Assembly (NCBI GenBank): GCA_040388535.1
Contig: JAZKBR010000001.1
Location: 269,764 to 333,763, forward strand
Length of the DNA: 64,000 nucleotides
Origin: Gemmatimonadota bacterium
GTDB lineage: Bacteria; Gemmatimonadota; Gemmatimonadetes; Gemmatimonadales; GWC2-71-9
Direction: 5' to 3'
The position numbers were made by a program, and so were the translations under genes. Below, in pieces: positions 35,439 through 45,423 of this stretch (position 1 is its first letter; each line of letters begins with the position of its first letter). A model generated the notes under the pieces. It made no database searches and had not been told where the DNA came from. It saw only the letters and a program-made list of their open reading frames with translations.

Positions 35439-36512
35439 ATGCAGGCGGCGACGCTCCTGGTGCGGAGTTTCCGTAACCTGGCGGACGCCGTGCTCGACCT
35501 GCCGGCAGAAGGGGTGGCACTGGTCGGCCCGAACGGCCACGGCAAGACGAACCTGCTCGAGGCACTGGCGTACCCGGTGCTCTTCCGCTCGGTGCGGGGC
35601 GCGGCCGATCGCGAAGTGGCCCGATTCGGTGGCCCGGGCTTTCACGTCACGGTGACGCTCGCCAATGGCAGCGAGATCGCGACCACGTGGAGCAGTACCA
35701 CGCGTCGGAAGCGGATCGTGCTCGATGGCGAAGAGCAGGCGACCATCACCGGTGCACTGGGACGCTGGCTCGCGGTGGCTTTCCTGCCGACCGATCTCGC
35801 GCTGGTCCAGGGGGGTGCCTCCGAACGACGCCGGTGGATTGACCGGATGCTGTCGCTGGCCGATCGGGCCTATCTTGATGCCCTGCTCCGCTACCGCGCC
35901 GCACTGGCACAGCGGAACGCGGCGCTCCGCTCGGGGGATGCGCGGGCGGCCGAGGCGTTCGATGCTCCACTGGCGCGCAACGGGGTCGAGATCGTGCGGC
36001 GGCGGATGGCCTGGGCCGACGGGGCGGCCGGTCCGTGGCAGGCAGAGCTGGATGCGCTGGGTGAGTCGGCGGCCGTCGTGCTGCGGTATCGGGGCGATGA
36101 GGCATTGACTGATGGCGAAGCCTGGACGCAGAAGCTTGCCGCCGCGCGGCCGCGTGACCTTGCCCGCGGACAGACGCATGTCGGGCCGCACCGCGACGAC
36201 CTGGTGCTCCAGCTCGGTGGTCACGCCGTTCGCGATTACGGCTCCACGGGGCAGCAGCGATCGACCGCGATCGCAATGCGATTGCTGGAGCTCGAGACAC
36301 TCGCCACCGCACGGGGCGTGCGACCGGCGCTGCTGGTCGATGACGTCTTTGCGACGCTCGATGCGACGCGTCAGGCTCGACTGGCGGCCCGGCTCGTGGC
36401 GAGACCGGGACAGCGGATCGTGACGGCTCCGCGCGCCGAGGACGTTCCGAACGAGCTGTTGCTGCCGCGATGGCGCGTGGAGGATGGTGTCGTGACGCAG
36501 GGGATGTCGTGA
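35439..36512 (+). CDS. recF: DNA replication and repair protein RecF
   Basis: RecF is an SMC-like ATPase that helps load RecA on gapped DNA. The 357-residue protein starts MQAATLLVRSFRNLADAVLD and carries Walker A VGPNGHGKTNLLEA (about 27-40), the signature-like STGQQRSTAIAMRL and Walker B RPALLVDDVFATLD. The frame is open much further upstream, through the crotonase gene, but the ATG at 35439 gives the family N-terminus. Its stop overlaps a GTG start of the dciA gene. Gene set recF-dciA-gyrB recalls the dnaA-dnaN-recF-gyrB neighbourhood, although dnaA and dnaN are not here. Confidence 0.93.
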   Translation: MQAATLLVRSFRNLADAVLDLPAEGVALVGPNGHGKTNLLEALAYPVLFRSVRGAADREVARFGGPGFHVTVTLANGSEIATTWSSTTRRKRIVLDGEEQATITGALGRWLAVAFLPTDLALVQGGASERRRWIDRMLSLADRAYLDALLRYRAALAQRNAALRSGDARAAEAFDAPLARNGVEIVRRRMAWADGAAGPWQAELDALGESAAVVLRYRGDEALTDGEAWTQKLAAARPRDLARGQTHVGPHRDDLVLQLGGHAVRDYGSTGQQRSTAIAMRLLELETLATARGVRPALLVDDVFATLDATRQARLAARLVARPGQRIVTAPRAEDVPNELLLPRWRVEDGVVTQGMS

Positions 36513-36850
36513 GGCGGCGAACCGGATCGCCCGATATCAACGCCCCGGCGCGACCGGTGCCGTTTGCCGAGGCGCTGGCGTCGTGGGTGAAGCGCACCGG
36601 TTACGCCAAGCGGCTCGACCTGGCGGTCGCGGTCGACGCCTGGCCCGATGCGGTCGGGCCGCAGATCGCCGCGGTGACCAAGGCGCTGTCAATGACGCCC
36701 GATGGCACCCTGATGGTGCGGGTAGCGACCCACGCCTGGGCCACGGAACTGGGATTGATGACGCCCCGCATTCTGGCGCGGGTGAATGGTTCGAAGAAAG
36801 GCCGAGTGCAGCACATTCGATGGCTGGTTGGTCCGCTGGATCAACCCTGA
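36509..36850 (+). CDS. DciA-like replicative helicase loader (DUF721)
   Basis: Proteins of this family help load the DnaB helicase in bacteria without DnaC/DnaI. The 113-residue protein has the DUF721 core: LASWVKRTGYAKRLDLAVAV, WPDAVGPQIAAVTKAL and the LMVRVATHAWATELGL strand-helix. The GTG at 36509 overlaps the recF stop (GTGA). An upstream ATG at 36470 lies inside recF and is rejected. Position between recF and gyrB is the common place for this family. Confidence 0.85.
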   Translation: MRRRTGSPDINAPARPVPFAEALASWVKRTGYAKRLDLAVAVDAWPDAVGPQIAAVTKALSMTPDGTLMVRVATHAWATELGLMTPRILARVNGSKKGRVQHIRWLVGPLDQP

Positions 36851-38806
<1,956 letters not shown>

Positions 38807-38813
38807 GAAGACG

Positions 38814-38962
38814 GATGACAGATGACAGATGACGGTTGACGGATCATTGGTGGATGATTGTCACCCTGAACGCAGTGAGGGGGCGGAACTATCACTTTCC
38901 CGGATAGCGCCGCCCCCTCGCTTTGCTCAGGGCGACAGATCTGTCATCTGTCATCTGTCATC
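38814..38962. repeat. Heptamer inverted-arm element with hairpin core, locus 3
   Basis: The left arm is GATGACA twice, then GATGACG, GTTGACG and GATCATT (38814-38848). The right arm is three TGTCATC units (38942-38962). The core begins TGTCACCCTGAAC (38859-38871) and ends GCTCAGGGCGACA (38925-38937). Inside it a perfect 10-bp stem GAGGGGGCGG/CCGCCCCCTC spans 38877-38919. The first 32 bases of the core differ from locus 1 (opposite strand) at five positions. It lies between convergent genes, just after gyrB. Confidence 0.78.
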
Positions 38963-38965
38963 TGA

Positions 38966-39223
38966 TCACACAATCCCCGGCAAATTCGATCGACTCGTCC
39001 CGGGGCCCCAGTCGTCATCGTCGTGACCTTCCTCGTCGGCGAGGGCCTCGTTGATCGGCCGCGCGCCGGCTTCCCGGACTTCGCGCTCCGCCGCCTCGAG
39101 TTCGTCCTCATCCACCGGCGTGACGACATCGTCTTCGGGGGCCGCGACCGGCCGCCCCTTGCCGAGTCCGAGGAACCAGACGAGAAAGGCGGCAAGTACG
39201 GCAAAAGCGATCAGACTGCTCAT
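38966..39223 (-). CDS. Small membrane-anchored acidic protein
   Basis: The 85-residue protein has a single N-terminal membrane helix (about 3-20, SLIAFAVLAAFLVWFLGLG) followed by a very acidic tail (EDDVVTPVDEDELEAAEREV, EEGHDDDDWGP). The ATG at 39223 overlaps the stop of the pyrimidine phosphorylase gene as ATGA, so expression is coupled. No known domain is seen. Its end abuts heptamer element 3. Function unknown. Confidence 0.65.
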   Translation of the reverse strand: MSSLIAFAVLAAFLVWFLGLGKGRPVAAPEDDVVTPVDEDELEAAEREVREAGARPINEALADEEGHDDDDWGPGTSRSNLPGIV

Positions 39224-40557
39224 GGAGTCGCTCCGTAGGGTTCGGCCCCGGCGGCGCTGACGCGCCAGGCAACGAGAGGGAGTATCGGCCCTGCAGCATC
39301 GCCGATGGTGGTGGCAGCAAGCACGCCCTGCTCTGCTGCGAATGCGGCCTCGGCCGTGCGCGCATGGACAACCGCGAGGCGATCGCCACGCGAAACCGCA
39401 GCGCCGGGTTTCGCGAACACCTCGAGCCCGACATCGGGGAGCACCGAGTCGGTGGCGACTTTACGACCGCCACCAAGCTCGCTGATTACGCGCCCCAGCG
39501 CACGCGGCTCGACCTGGCTCACGATGCCGTCGCGCTCGGCCAGCACCTCGCGCTGGACCGGCGCCCGCGCGAGGCGTTCAGGGTGATCGACTACCGCCGG
39601 ATCTCCGCCCTGCGCCTCGACCATCTGTCTCAGCACGTCCAGCGCGGCGCCCGAGCTGATGGTTCGCTCCAGCCGAGCACGAGCGGCGGCGGCATCGGTC
39701 TCGAGCTTCGAGAGGAGGAGCATCTCGATGCCGAGCGCATAGGTGACCTCCATCAGGTCGTCGGGGCCATGGCCGCGCAACCCCTCGATCGACTCGACGA
39801 TTTCGATGGCATTACCGCAGGCGACGCCGAGCGGACGGTCCATCGCCGTGATCAGCACGACCGTGGGACAGCCTCGCGCCTCGCCAAGTGAAATCATCGA
39901 ACGCGCCAGTTCGAGCGCCCGAGATTCCTCGGGGAGGAAGGCGCCGGAGCCGATCTTCACATCGAGGACCAGGCCGGTGAGCCCTTCGGCGAGCTTTTTC
40001 GACATGATGCTCGCACTGATGAGCGGGATCGACTCCACCGTGGCGGTCACGTCGCGCAAGGCATAGAGCTTTCGGTCGGCGGGGACGACTTCTGCCGTCT
40101 GGCCGAGCATCGCGGCGCCGATGCGCCGGACCTGCGCTTCCGCTTCCTGCAACGAGAGCGAGGTGCGGAACCCGGGGATTGCCTCGAGCTTGTCGAGCGT
40201 GCCACCGGTATGCCCCAGCCCGCGACCCGACATCATCGGCACGAGCACGCCGCATGCCGCCAGCATTGGCGCCAGCAGGAGCGACGTCTTGTCGCCGACA
40301 CCACCGGTGGAGTGCTTGTCGACTCGCGGTCGTGTCTCGCCCGTGAAGTGCAATCGATCGCCGGAGTCGAGCATCGCATCCGTAAGAGCCGCGAGTTCCT
40401 CGGTGGCGAGGCCGCGATAGAAGACGGCCATTGCAAGTGCCGCCATCTGGTAGTCGGGGACGTCGCCGGTGGTGTAGTGGCGGATCAGCTCGCGCCATTC
40501 GTCACCGGTGAGTGTACCGCCGTCTCGCTTGCGTTCGATCAGGCGTGGGACGACCAT
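39220..40557 (-). CDS. Pyrimidine-nucleoside/thymidine phosphorylase
   Basis: This enzyme cleaves thymidine or uridine with phosphate to give the base and a pentose 1-phosphate. The 445-residue protein begins with RLIERKRDGGTLTGDEWREL. It contains the phosphate-binding loop KHSTGGVGDKTSLLLAPMLA (about 81-100), the GRGLGHTGGTLDKLEAIPG hinge segment and DVKIGSGAFLP. The C-terminal alpha/beta domain ends in an imperfect GxGDRLAVVHA pattern. It fits both DeoA and Pdp; which nucleosides it prefers is not decidable. The next gene on the strand overlaps its stop. Confidence 0.9.
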   Translation of the reverse strand: MVVPRLIERKRDGGTLTGDEWRELIRHYTTGDVPDYQMAALAMAVFYRGLATEELAALTDAMLDSGDRLHFTGETRPRVDKHSTGGVGDKTSLLLAPMLAACGVLVPMMSGRGLGHTGGTLDKLEAIPGFRTSLSLQEAEAQVRRIGAAMLGQTAEVVPADRKLYALRDVTATVESIPLISASIMSKKLAEGLTGLVLDVKIGSGAFLPEESRALELARSMISLGEARGCPTVVLITAMDRPLGVACGNAIEIVESIEGLRGHGPDDLMEVTYALGIEMLLLSKLETDAAAARARLERTISSGAALDVLRQMVEAQGGDPAVVDHPERLARAPVQREVLAERDGIVSQVEPRALGRVISELGGGRKVATDSVLPDVGLEVFAKPGAAVSRGDRLAVVHARTAEAAFAAEQGVLAATTIGDAAGPILPLVAWRVSAAGAEPYGATP

Positions 40558-40599
40558 TCAGCCTCGGGCCGCAGCGGCCCCGGATCTTCGAGAAGAGTG

Positions 40600-41397
40600 A
40601 TGACCAGCGTATCCCGCATTGCATCATGCATCGTGCTTTCTGCCCTGGCCCTGCTGGGGCCTCGGCGCCTCGCGGCCCAGGAAAGCGCCCTGGCGCGCGG
40701 CACGACGGCGATGCTCAGCTATGACTACCTCGGCGCCCGACGCGCGCTCGAGCAGGCCGTCAAGGAAGAGCCAGACAGTTACGAAGCCAACTGGCGACTC
40801 GCCATGACGCTGGTCAACATCGGCCAGCAAACCCCGGACAACCAGAAGAGTCCCGCGCGGGACTCACTGTACGCCCAGGCCGAAAGCTACGCTCGTCGGG
40901 CCGTGACTGCGAAGCCATCGGGCGCCGATGGCCATTTTGCCCTCGGGACGGCGGTCGGCCGTGCCTCGCTGACGCTGGGGGTGCGTGAGCGGATCAAGCG
41001 CGCCGCCGAGATCTATCGGGAGGCGCATAACGCCATCGACCTCGACCCGAAGCACGACGGCGCGTACCACCTGCTCGGCCGCTGGCACGCCGAGATCATG
41101 CGACTCTCCTCGTTGCAGAAGTTCTTCGCGAAAAGCTTCCTCGGGGCGGATATCTTCAATCGTGCCTCATGGGACGAAGCCGAGCACAATCTCCGCACCG
41201 CCGTCGAGCTGGATCCGCGACGGATGTTCCACCATCTCGATCTCGCCGAGGTGCTGGTGAACCGGGAGCGGTGGCGGGAGGCGAAGCGGGAAGTGGACCT
41301 GATTCTCACCATGTCGCCGGTCGAGCCGATGGACCTCACCTATCGACGGCGCGCACAGGAGTTGAGCACTGTCATCGCGGGGAAGTTGAATCGATGA
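40600..41397 (+). CDS. Exported TPR-repeat protein
   Basis: The 265-residue protein has a signal peptide (MTSVSRIASCIVLSALALLG, cleavage after LAAQ). Tetratricopeptide-like helices fill the rest (YDYLGARRALEQAVKEEPDS, SYARRAVTAKPSGADGHFAL, EAEHNLRTAVELDPRRMFHH). It resembles the regulator-of-microtubule-dynamics-type TPR proteins of bacteria, which are probably periplasmic scaffolds. ATG 40600 is chosen because the signal peptide starts there, although the frame is open far upstream through the phosphorylase start. Its stop overlaps the ligA start as ATGA. Confidence 0.8.
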   Translation: MTSVSRIASCIVLSALALLGPRRLAAQESALARGTTAMLSYDYLGARRALEQAVKEEPDSYEANWRLAMTLVNIGQQTPDNQKSPARDSLYAQAESYARRAVTAKPSGADGHFALGTAVGRASLTLGVRERIKRAAEIYREAHNAIDLDPKHDGAYHLLGRWHAEIMRLSSLQKFFAKSFLGADIFNRASWDEAEHNLRTAVELDPRRMFHHLDLAEVLVNRERWREAKREVDLILTMSPVEPMDLTYRRRAQELSTVIAGKLNR

Positions 41398-43424
41398 ACG
41401 AACGGGCAACACCACCGGCTATTGCGGCCGAGGCCGAGAGGCTCCGACAGCAGCTGACCCAGGCGAGCCGCGAGTACTACGAACTCGATCACCCCACCAT
41501 TTCCGATGCGGAATACGATCTCCTCTTCCGGCGACTCCAGTCGCTGGAAGCGGAGCACCCCTCGCTCGTCGTCGAGAGTTCGCCGACGCAACGAGTGGGC
41601 GGCGCGCCGTCGTCGCAGCTCACCAAGCACACCCACTTGCGTCCGATGCTGTCGCTGGCAAATGCGTTCTCCGACGAAGAGCTCGTCGCGTGGGAAGAGC
41701 GCAATGCGAGGCTCACGCCCGCGGTGCGGACCGCCGGCTACACGGTCGAAGTGAAGATCGACGGCACCGCGATCTCGCTGACCTATCGCGACGGCATACT
41801 GCAAAGCGGGGCGACCCGTGGTAACGGCAGCGTGGGCGAGGTGGTGACCGCAAACCTGCGCACAATCGACGACATTCCCTTGCGCCTGACCGGCGCTGGC
41901 TGGCCCGCCCTGATGGAAGTCCGCGGCGAGGTGTATTTCGCCCATCGCGCCTTCGCGAAGATGAATGCCCAGCGCGAGGCCGACGGCGACCCACCCTTCG
42001 CCAATCCGCGGAACGCGGCTGCCGGTGCGTTGCGTCAGCTCGACCCGGCGATCACCCGGAGCCGTCGCCTGCGCAGCTTCGCGTTCCACGTCGAGGCAAT
42101 CGAAGGTACGCTCGCGGCCACGAGTCATCACGAGATGCTGGCGCAGCTGAGCGCCTGGGGATTCCAGGTCGAGCCCCATCACGCACGCTGCGGCTCACTC
42201 GCGGAGGTGTTCAGCCGCGTGGCGAAGCTCGAAACCACCTTGCCCACGCTTCCCTTCGATGCCGACGGTGTGGTCGTGAAGGTCGATCGGCGTGATTTGC
42301 AGGATGAACTCGGGACGATTTCCGATCGCGAACCGCGCTGGGCGATTGCCCGCAAGTTCGCGCCGGAAGTCGCCGTGACGAAGCTGCTCGACATCAAGGT
42401 GAACGTCGGTCGCACGGGCGCCCTGGCGCCATGGGCCGTGCTCGAACCGGTCGAACTCGGTGGCGTGACCATCAGCAGCGCGACGCTGCACAACGAAGAT
42501 CAGATCGCCCAGAAGGAAATTCGCATCGGCGACTGGGTCGAGGTGATCCGCGCGGGCGAGGTCATCCCGCAGGTGGTGGGGCCGCTCCGCGAACGGCGTG
42601 ATGGCAGCGAGGTTCCCTTCGCGCCGCTCACGCACTGCCCGATCTGCGGGACCCCCGCCATTCGCGACCCCGACGAATCGGCGCGCTACTGCCCGAATGT
42701 GCTCTGCCCGGGGCGACTGCTCGAGGGAATCATTCATTTTGCCTCTCGCGACGCGATGGACATTCGCGGACTCGGTGCCGAGCGGGTGCGGCAGCTCCTC
42801 GACGCCGACCTGATCCACGATGTGAGTGACCTCTACACCTTGTCGGTTGCCCAGCTGCTCGAGCTCGATCGTTTCGCTGAACAATCGGCGACCCAACTCG
42901 TTGCGGCGATCGCGACCTCGCGGCAGCGGCCGTTCTCCGTCCTGCTCTTCGCCCTCGGCATCCGCCATGTCGGGAAGACCGTGGCGCTTGCCATCGCGCG
43001 GGCCTTCGGCTCCCTGGCGACACTTCGGGCTGCGAGTGAGGAACAGATCGCCGAGGTCCCCGGCGTCGGTCCGACGATCGCGACCGCGCTCCGGAGCTAT
43101 TGCGACGATGCGGCCTCGGCGGGGCTGCTCGATCGGCTGGTCGAACGTGGGCTCAACACGGCGGAGCCGCAGGCCGAGAGCATCACCGGGCCGCTCACCG
43201 GGGAATCGGTCGTCCTGACGGGTTCGCTGCCGAACCTGACCCGGTCAGAGGCGGCCAGGCGGATTGCTGCCGCAGGTGGGGTGGTCGTGGCAAGCGTCAC
43301 GAAGAAGACGACGCTGGTGGTGGCCGGCGCTGATGCCGGTGAGAAGCTCGAGAAGGCGACCAAGCTGGGCATCCCGGTGATCGACGAGGCCGGGCTCTTG
43401 CGGCGCATCGGCCCCGACGCCTAG
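41394..43424 (+). CDS. ligA: NAD-dependent DNA ligase
   Basis: LigA joins nicks in DNA using NAD. The 676-residue protein has the Ia domain (SREYYELDHPTISDAEYDLL), and the adenylation site with nucleophile lysine in TVEVKIDGTAISL (about 116-128). The oligonucleotide-binding fold (NVGRTGALAPWAVLEPVELG) and the four-cysteine zinc finger (CPICG, CPNVLC) come next. The helix-hairpin-helix repeats and a C-terminal BRCT domain (VVLTGSLPNLTRSEAARRIA) complete it. The start ATG overlaps the preceding gene's stop. Length and order are normal. Confidence 0.96.
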   Translation: MNERATPPAIAAEAERLRQQLTQASREYYELDHPTISDAEYDLLFRRLQSLEAEHPSLVVESSPTQRVGGAPSSQLTKHTHLRPMLSLANAFSDEELVAWEERNARLTPAVRTAGYTVEVKIDGTAISLTYRDGILQSGATRGNGSVGEVVTANLRTIDDIPLRLTGAGWPALMEVRGEVYFAHRAFAKMNAQREADGDPPFANPRNAAAGALRQLDPAITRSRRLRSFAFHVEAIEGTLAATSHHEMLAQLSAWGFQVEPHHARCGSLAEVFSRVAKLETTLPTLPFDADGVVVKVDRRDLQDELGTISDREPRWAIARKFAPEVAVTKLLDIKVNVGRTGALAPWAVLEPVELGGVTISSATLHNEDQIAQKEIRIGDWVEVIRAGEVIPQVVGPLRERRDGSEVPFAPLTHCPICGTPAIRDPDESARYCPNVLCPGRLLEGIIHFASRDAMDIRGLGAERVRQLLDADLIHDVSDLYTLSVAQLLELDRFAEQSATQLVAAIATSRQRPFSVLLFALGIRHVGKTVALAIARAFGSLATLRAASEEQIAEVPGVGPTIATALRSYCDDAASAGLLDRLVERGLNTAEPQAESITGPLTGESVVLTGSLPNLTRSEAARRIAAAGGVVVASVTKKTTLVVAGADAGEKLEKATKLGIPVIDEAGLLRRIGPDA

Positions 43425-43453
43425 CTTCGCCTTCCCAGCCACCACGGTCCCCG

Positions 43454-43996
43454 ATGCCCAGCTTCACCATCGCGCCTGAATCCCTGCATCGTCTGCGTCA
43501 TCGCCTGCAGGCCGCTGGCGCCAATACCGCCGCTGACATCCTGCAGGATGCCGGTTTCGCGACCGGTGAGGCGCTCTTCGATCTCTGGCGCAACCAGATC
43601 GCCGCGCATACCGGCCTCGATGACGCTGGTCGGCTCGATATGCGCTGGTTCGGGCCGCTGCTGGACGAGGTCTGTGTCGAGCTGGGGTGGGGGTCGCTCA
43701 CGGTCACGCCGCTGGCCGAACGCGCGGTTCTGCTCGAAGGCGGGGAATGGGCCGAAGCAGAACCGGGGAGCAGCGAACATCCATCGTGCCATTTTTCCTG
43801 CGGGCTCTTCGCCGCCTTCCTGACGGCACAGGCGGGGGCGCCGATGTCCGTGCTCGAGGTGGAGTGTCTCTCGCGCGGTGATTCGGCCTGCCGATTTCTC
43901 GCGGGATCCACCGCGACCCTGGCGACGGTCTACGACGTGCTCGCCGCCGGGCGGCCGTGGCGCGAGGCCTTCCGCCCGGGCGATTTCCCCGCCTGA
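43454..43996 (+). CDS. V4R-domain protein
   Basis: The 180-residue protein matches the V4R (4-vinyl reductase) domain, a small-molecule or metal-binding regulatory module. Conserved signs are the N-terminal helices, and SCHFSCGLFAAFLTAQAGAP followed by EVECLSRGDSACRFLAGS, with cysteines spaced for metal binding or ligand contact. It stands alone, without a fused output domain, 29 bases after ligA and two bases before a convergent phosphoribosyltransferase. Ligand and partner are unknown. Confidence 0.75.
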   Translation: MPSFTIAPESLHRLRHRLQAAGANTAADILQDAGFATGEALFDLWRNQIAAHTGLDDAGRLDMRWFGPLLDEVCVELGWGSLTVTPLAERAVLLEGGEWAEAEPGSSEHPSCHFSCGLFAAFLTAQAGAPMSVLEVECLSRGDSACRFLAGSTATLATVYDVLAAGRPWREAFRPGDFPA

Positions 43997-43997
43997 G

Positions 43998-44555
43998 TCA
44001 GCCGGCCAGCCAGCCGCGCAGATCGGGCCTGGTCACCAGTTCGCCACCCTCGACCACTTCACGATCCCAGGGCAACACGATTGCCTTGGCGGTCTCGAAA
44101 GCGTGAAAGTCCGGATTCCAGCGACCGGTCTTGAAAGAGACGGCGGTGCGGACCGCCGCTGGCCTCGCTCCGTTGATGGCGTGGAGCGCGAGCTTGAGGG
44201 TGTCGCCGGTATCGCAGGTCTCGTCGACGAGCAGCACCCGCTTCCCGGCGATCGACGGGGGTGGTCCCGAGAGCAGTTCGGGGTCGGCGCCTTCGCTGGT
44301 GCGGGCGATCCCGATCGCCACGAAATCGCGTTGCAGAATGGTGGCGATGATCGCCGCCGGGATCACGCCTGCCTTCGCGATCCCCACCACAATCTCGGGG
44401 TCATACTCCCGCGACACGTGGAGGGCGAGGGCACGGCAGAGCTCGCCGAAGAAGGCCCAGTCGACTTCCAGCGCATCACGGGTTGGTTCCGGACGGAGAC
44501 GCGGCACGGGAGCCTCGACGGGAAAGGTGGGGACCAGTGGAACCCCTGCTGCCAA
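43998..44555 (-). CDS. Phosphoribosyltransferase-domain protein
   Basis: The 185-residue protein has the PRPP-binding loop VLLVDETCDTGDTLKLA (about residues 109-125), a hood-like PEIVVGIAKAGVIPAAIIAT segment and a C-terminal WDREVVEGG. These match type I purine/xanthine phosphoribosyltransferase-like proteins. The frame is open to 44636. The start is placed at TTG 44555 because GGAGGGG lies about six bases before it; a GTG at 44597 is an alternative. The base used as substrate is uncertain. It is divergent from the TPR gene at 44654. Confidence 0.8.
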   Translation of the reverse strand: MAAGVPLVPTFPVEAPVPRLRPEPTRDALEVDWAFFGELCRALALHVSREYDPEIVVGIAKAGVIPAAIIATILQRDFVAIGIARTSEGADPELLSGPPPSIAGKRVLLVDETCDTGDTLKLALHAINGARPAAVRTAVSFKTGRWNPDFHAFETAKAIVLPWDREVVEGGELVTRPDLRGWLAG

Positions 44556-44653
44556 CCTACCCCTCCGACAGCGCCGCCGCCAATCGCGTTGCCCCACCTG
44601 CCAGCGCGGCCTAAGTTTGGCGGGATGCCACAACACTTCGGCGTGACCCGGCG

Positions 44654-45088
44654 ATGAACTGGTGGAAGCGGATCCTCACGGGCGAGGAGGCCTCGGTCAA
44701 GCCGCAACGGCTCGATTACCTCAATGAGGGACTCGCGCTGGAGCGTCAGGGCGATTTCGAAGGTGCCGTGACATCGTACCAGCTCGCCCTGCGCGACGAG
44801 CCCACCAGCGTCAAGGTGCTGCAGTACATCGCGATTGCGCTTTCCAAGACGTCGCGCCACGAAGAAGCGATCCGGCACTACCGGCGTGCCCTCGAACTGA
44901 CGCCCGATCTTCCCGGGGCCCACTACGGGCTCGCCTTCCTGTTGCTGCGACGCGGCGACAGCGCGCGAGCGGCCGAACACTTGCGCGCCTTTCTCTCCAA
45001 GCCGCCACGCGATCCGGAAATGGCGCGCTGGGTCGGTCACGCTCGCGAGACCCTCGAACGCCTCGGAGCACCGGCGGGAGAATCGTGA
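44654..45088 (+). CDS. Cytoplasmic TPR-repeat protein
   Basis: The 144-residue protein consists of three tetratricopeptide repeats (LDYLNEGLALERQGDFEGAV, VLQYIAIALSKTSRHEEAIR, AHYGLAFLLLRRGDSARAAE). It has no signal peptide but a basic, tryptophan-containing N-terminus (MNWWKRILTGEE). It should be a protein-protein interaction scaffold. It shares one base with the next gene, a small lipoprotein, and is followed by an acyl-CoA ligase, so the three may be one operon. Partner unknown. Confidence 0.8.
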   Translation: MNWWKRILTGEEASVKPQRLDYLNEGLALERQGDFEGAVTSYQLALRDEPTSVKVLQYIAIALSKTSRHEEAIRHYRRALELTPDLPGAHYGLAFLLLRRGDSARAAEHLRAFLSKPPRDPEMARWVGHARETLERLGAPAGES

Positions 45089-45423
45089 TGCGACGAGTCG
45101 CCCTGCTCCTGGCGCTGGGGGCACTTGCCGCGTGCAGCGCGCTTCCGGTCACCGGTGATGGCGTTGTTGCCCTCGAGATCAGTTACACCCAGCCGCTGGT
45201 GTTGCGTCTCGGTCAAACACTCACGCTGCCGGTGCGCGCGGTGAACCAGCAAGGCGATTCGGTTGCCGCCGAGATTCGCTGGCAGACGCCCGACACGACT
45301 GCGATCTCGGTCGACTCGGTGAGTGGCGCCATCCTCGCCCGCGTCGGCACCGGAACGGCCCGGGTTCAGGCCCGCGTCGGCACGCTGCATTCCGACCTGA
45401 TCTCGATCACGTTGCAACCGTGA
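45088..45423 (+). CDS. Small lipoprotein with bacterial Ig-like (Big2-type) domain
   Basis: The 111-residue protein has a lipoprotein signal MRRVALLLALGALAACSALP with lipobox LAAC. One Ig-like domain of the Big2 type follows (RLGQTLTLPVRAVNQQGDSV, TTAISVDSVSGAILARVGTG, ending DLISITLQP). The ATG at 45088 is chosen over the GTG at 45085 because GGGAG has better spacing; both overlap the TPR stop. Its own stop overlaps the acyl-CoA ligase start. Probably an envelope-anchored adhesive or structural domain. Confidence 0.75.
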   Translation: MRRVALLLALGALAACSALPVTGDGVVALEISYTQPLVLRLGQTLTLPVRAVNQQGDSVAAEIRWQTPDTTAISVDSVSGAILARVGTGTARVQARVGTLHSDLISITLQP

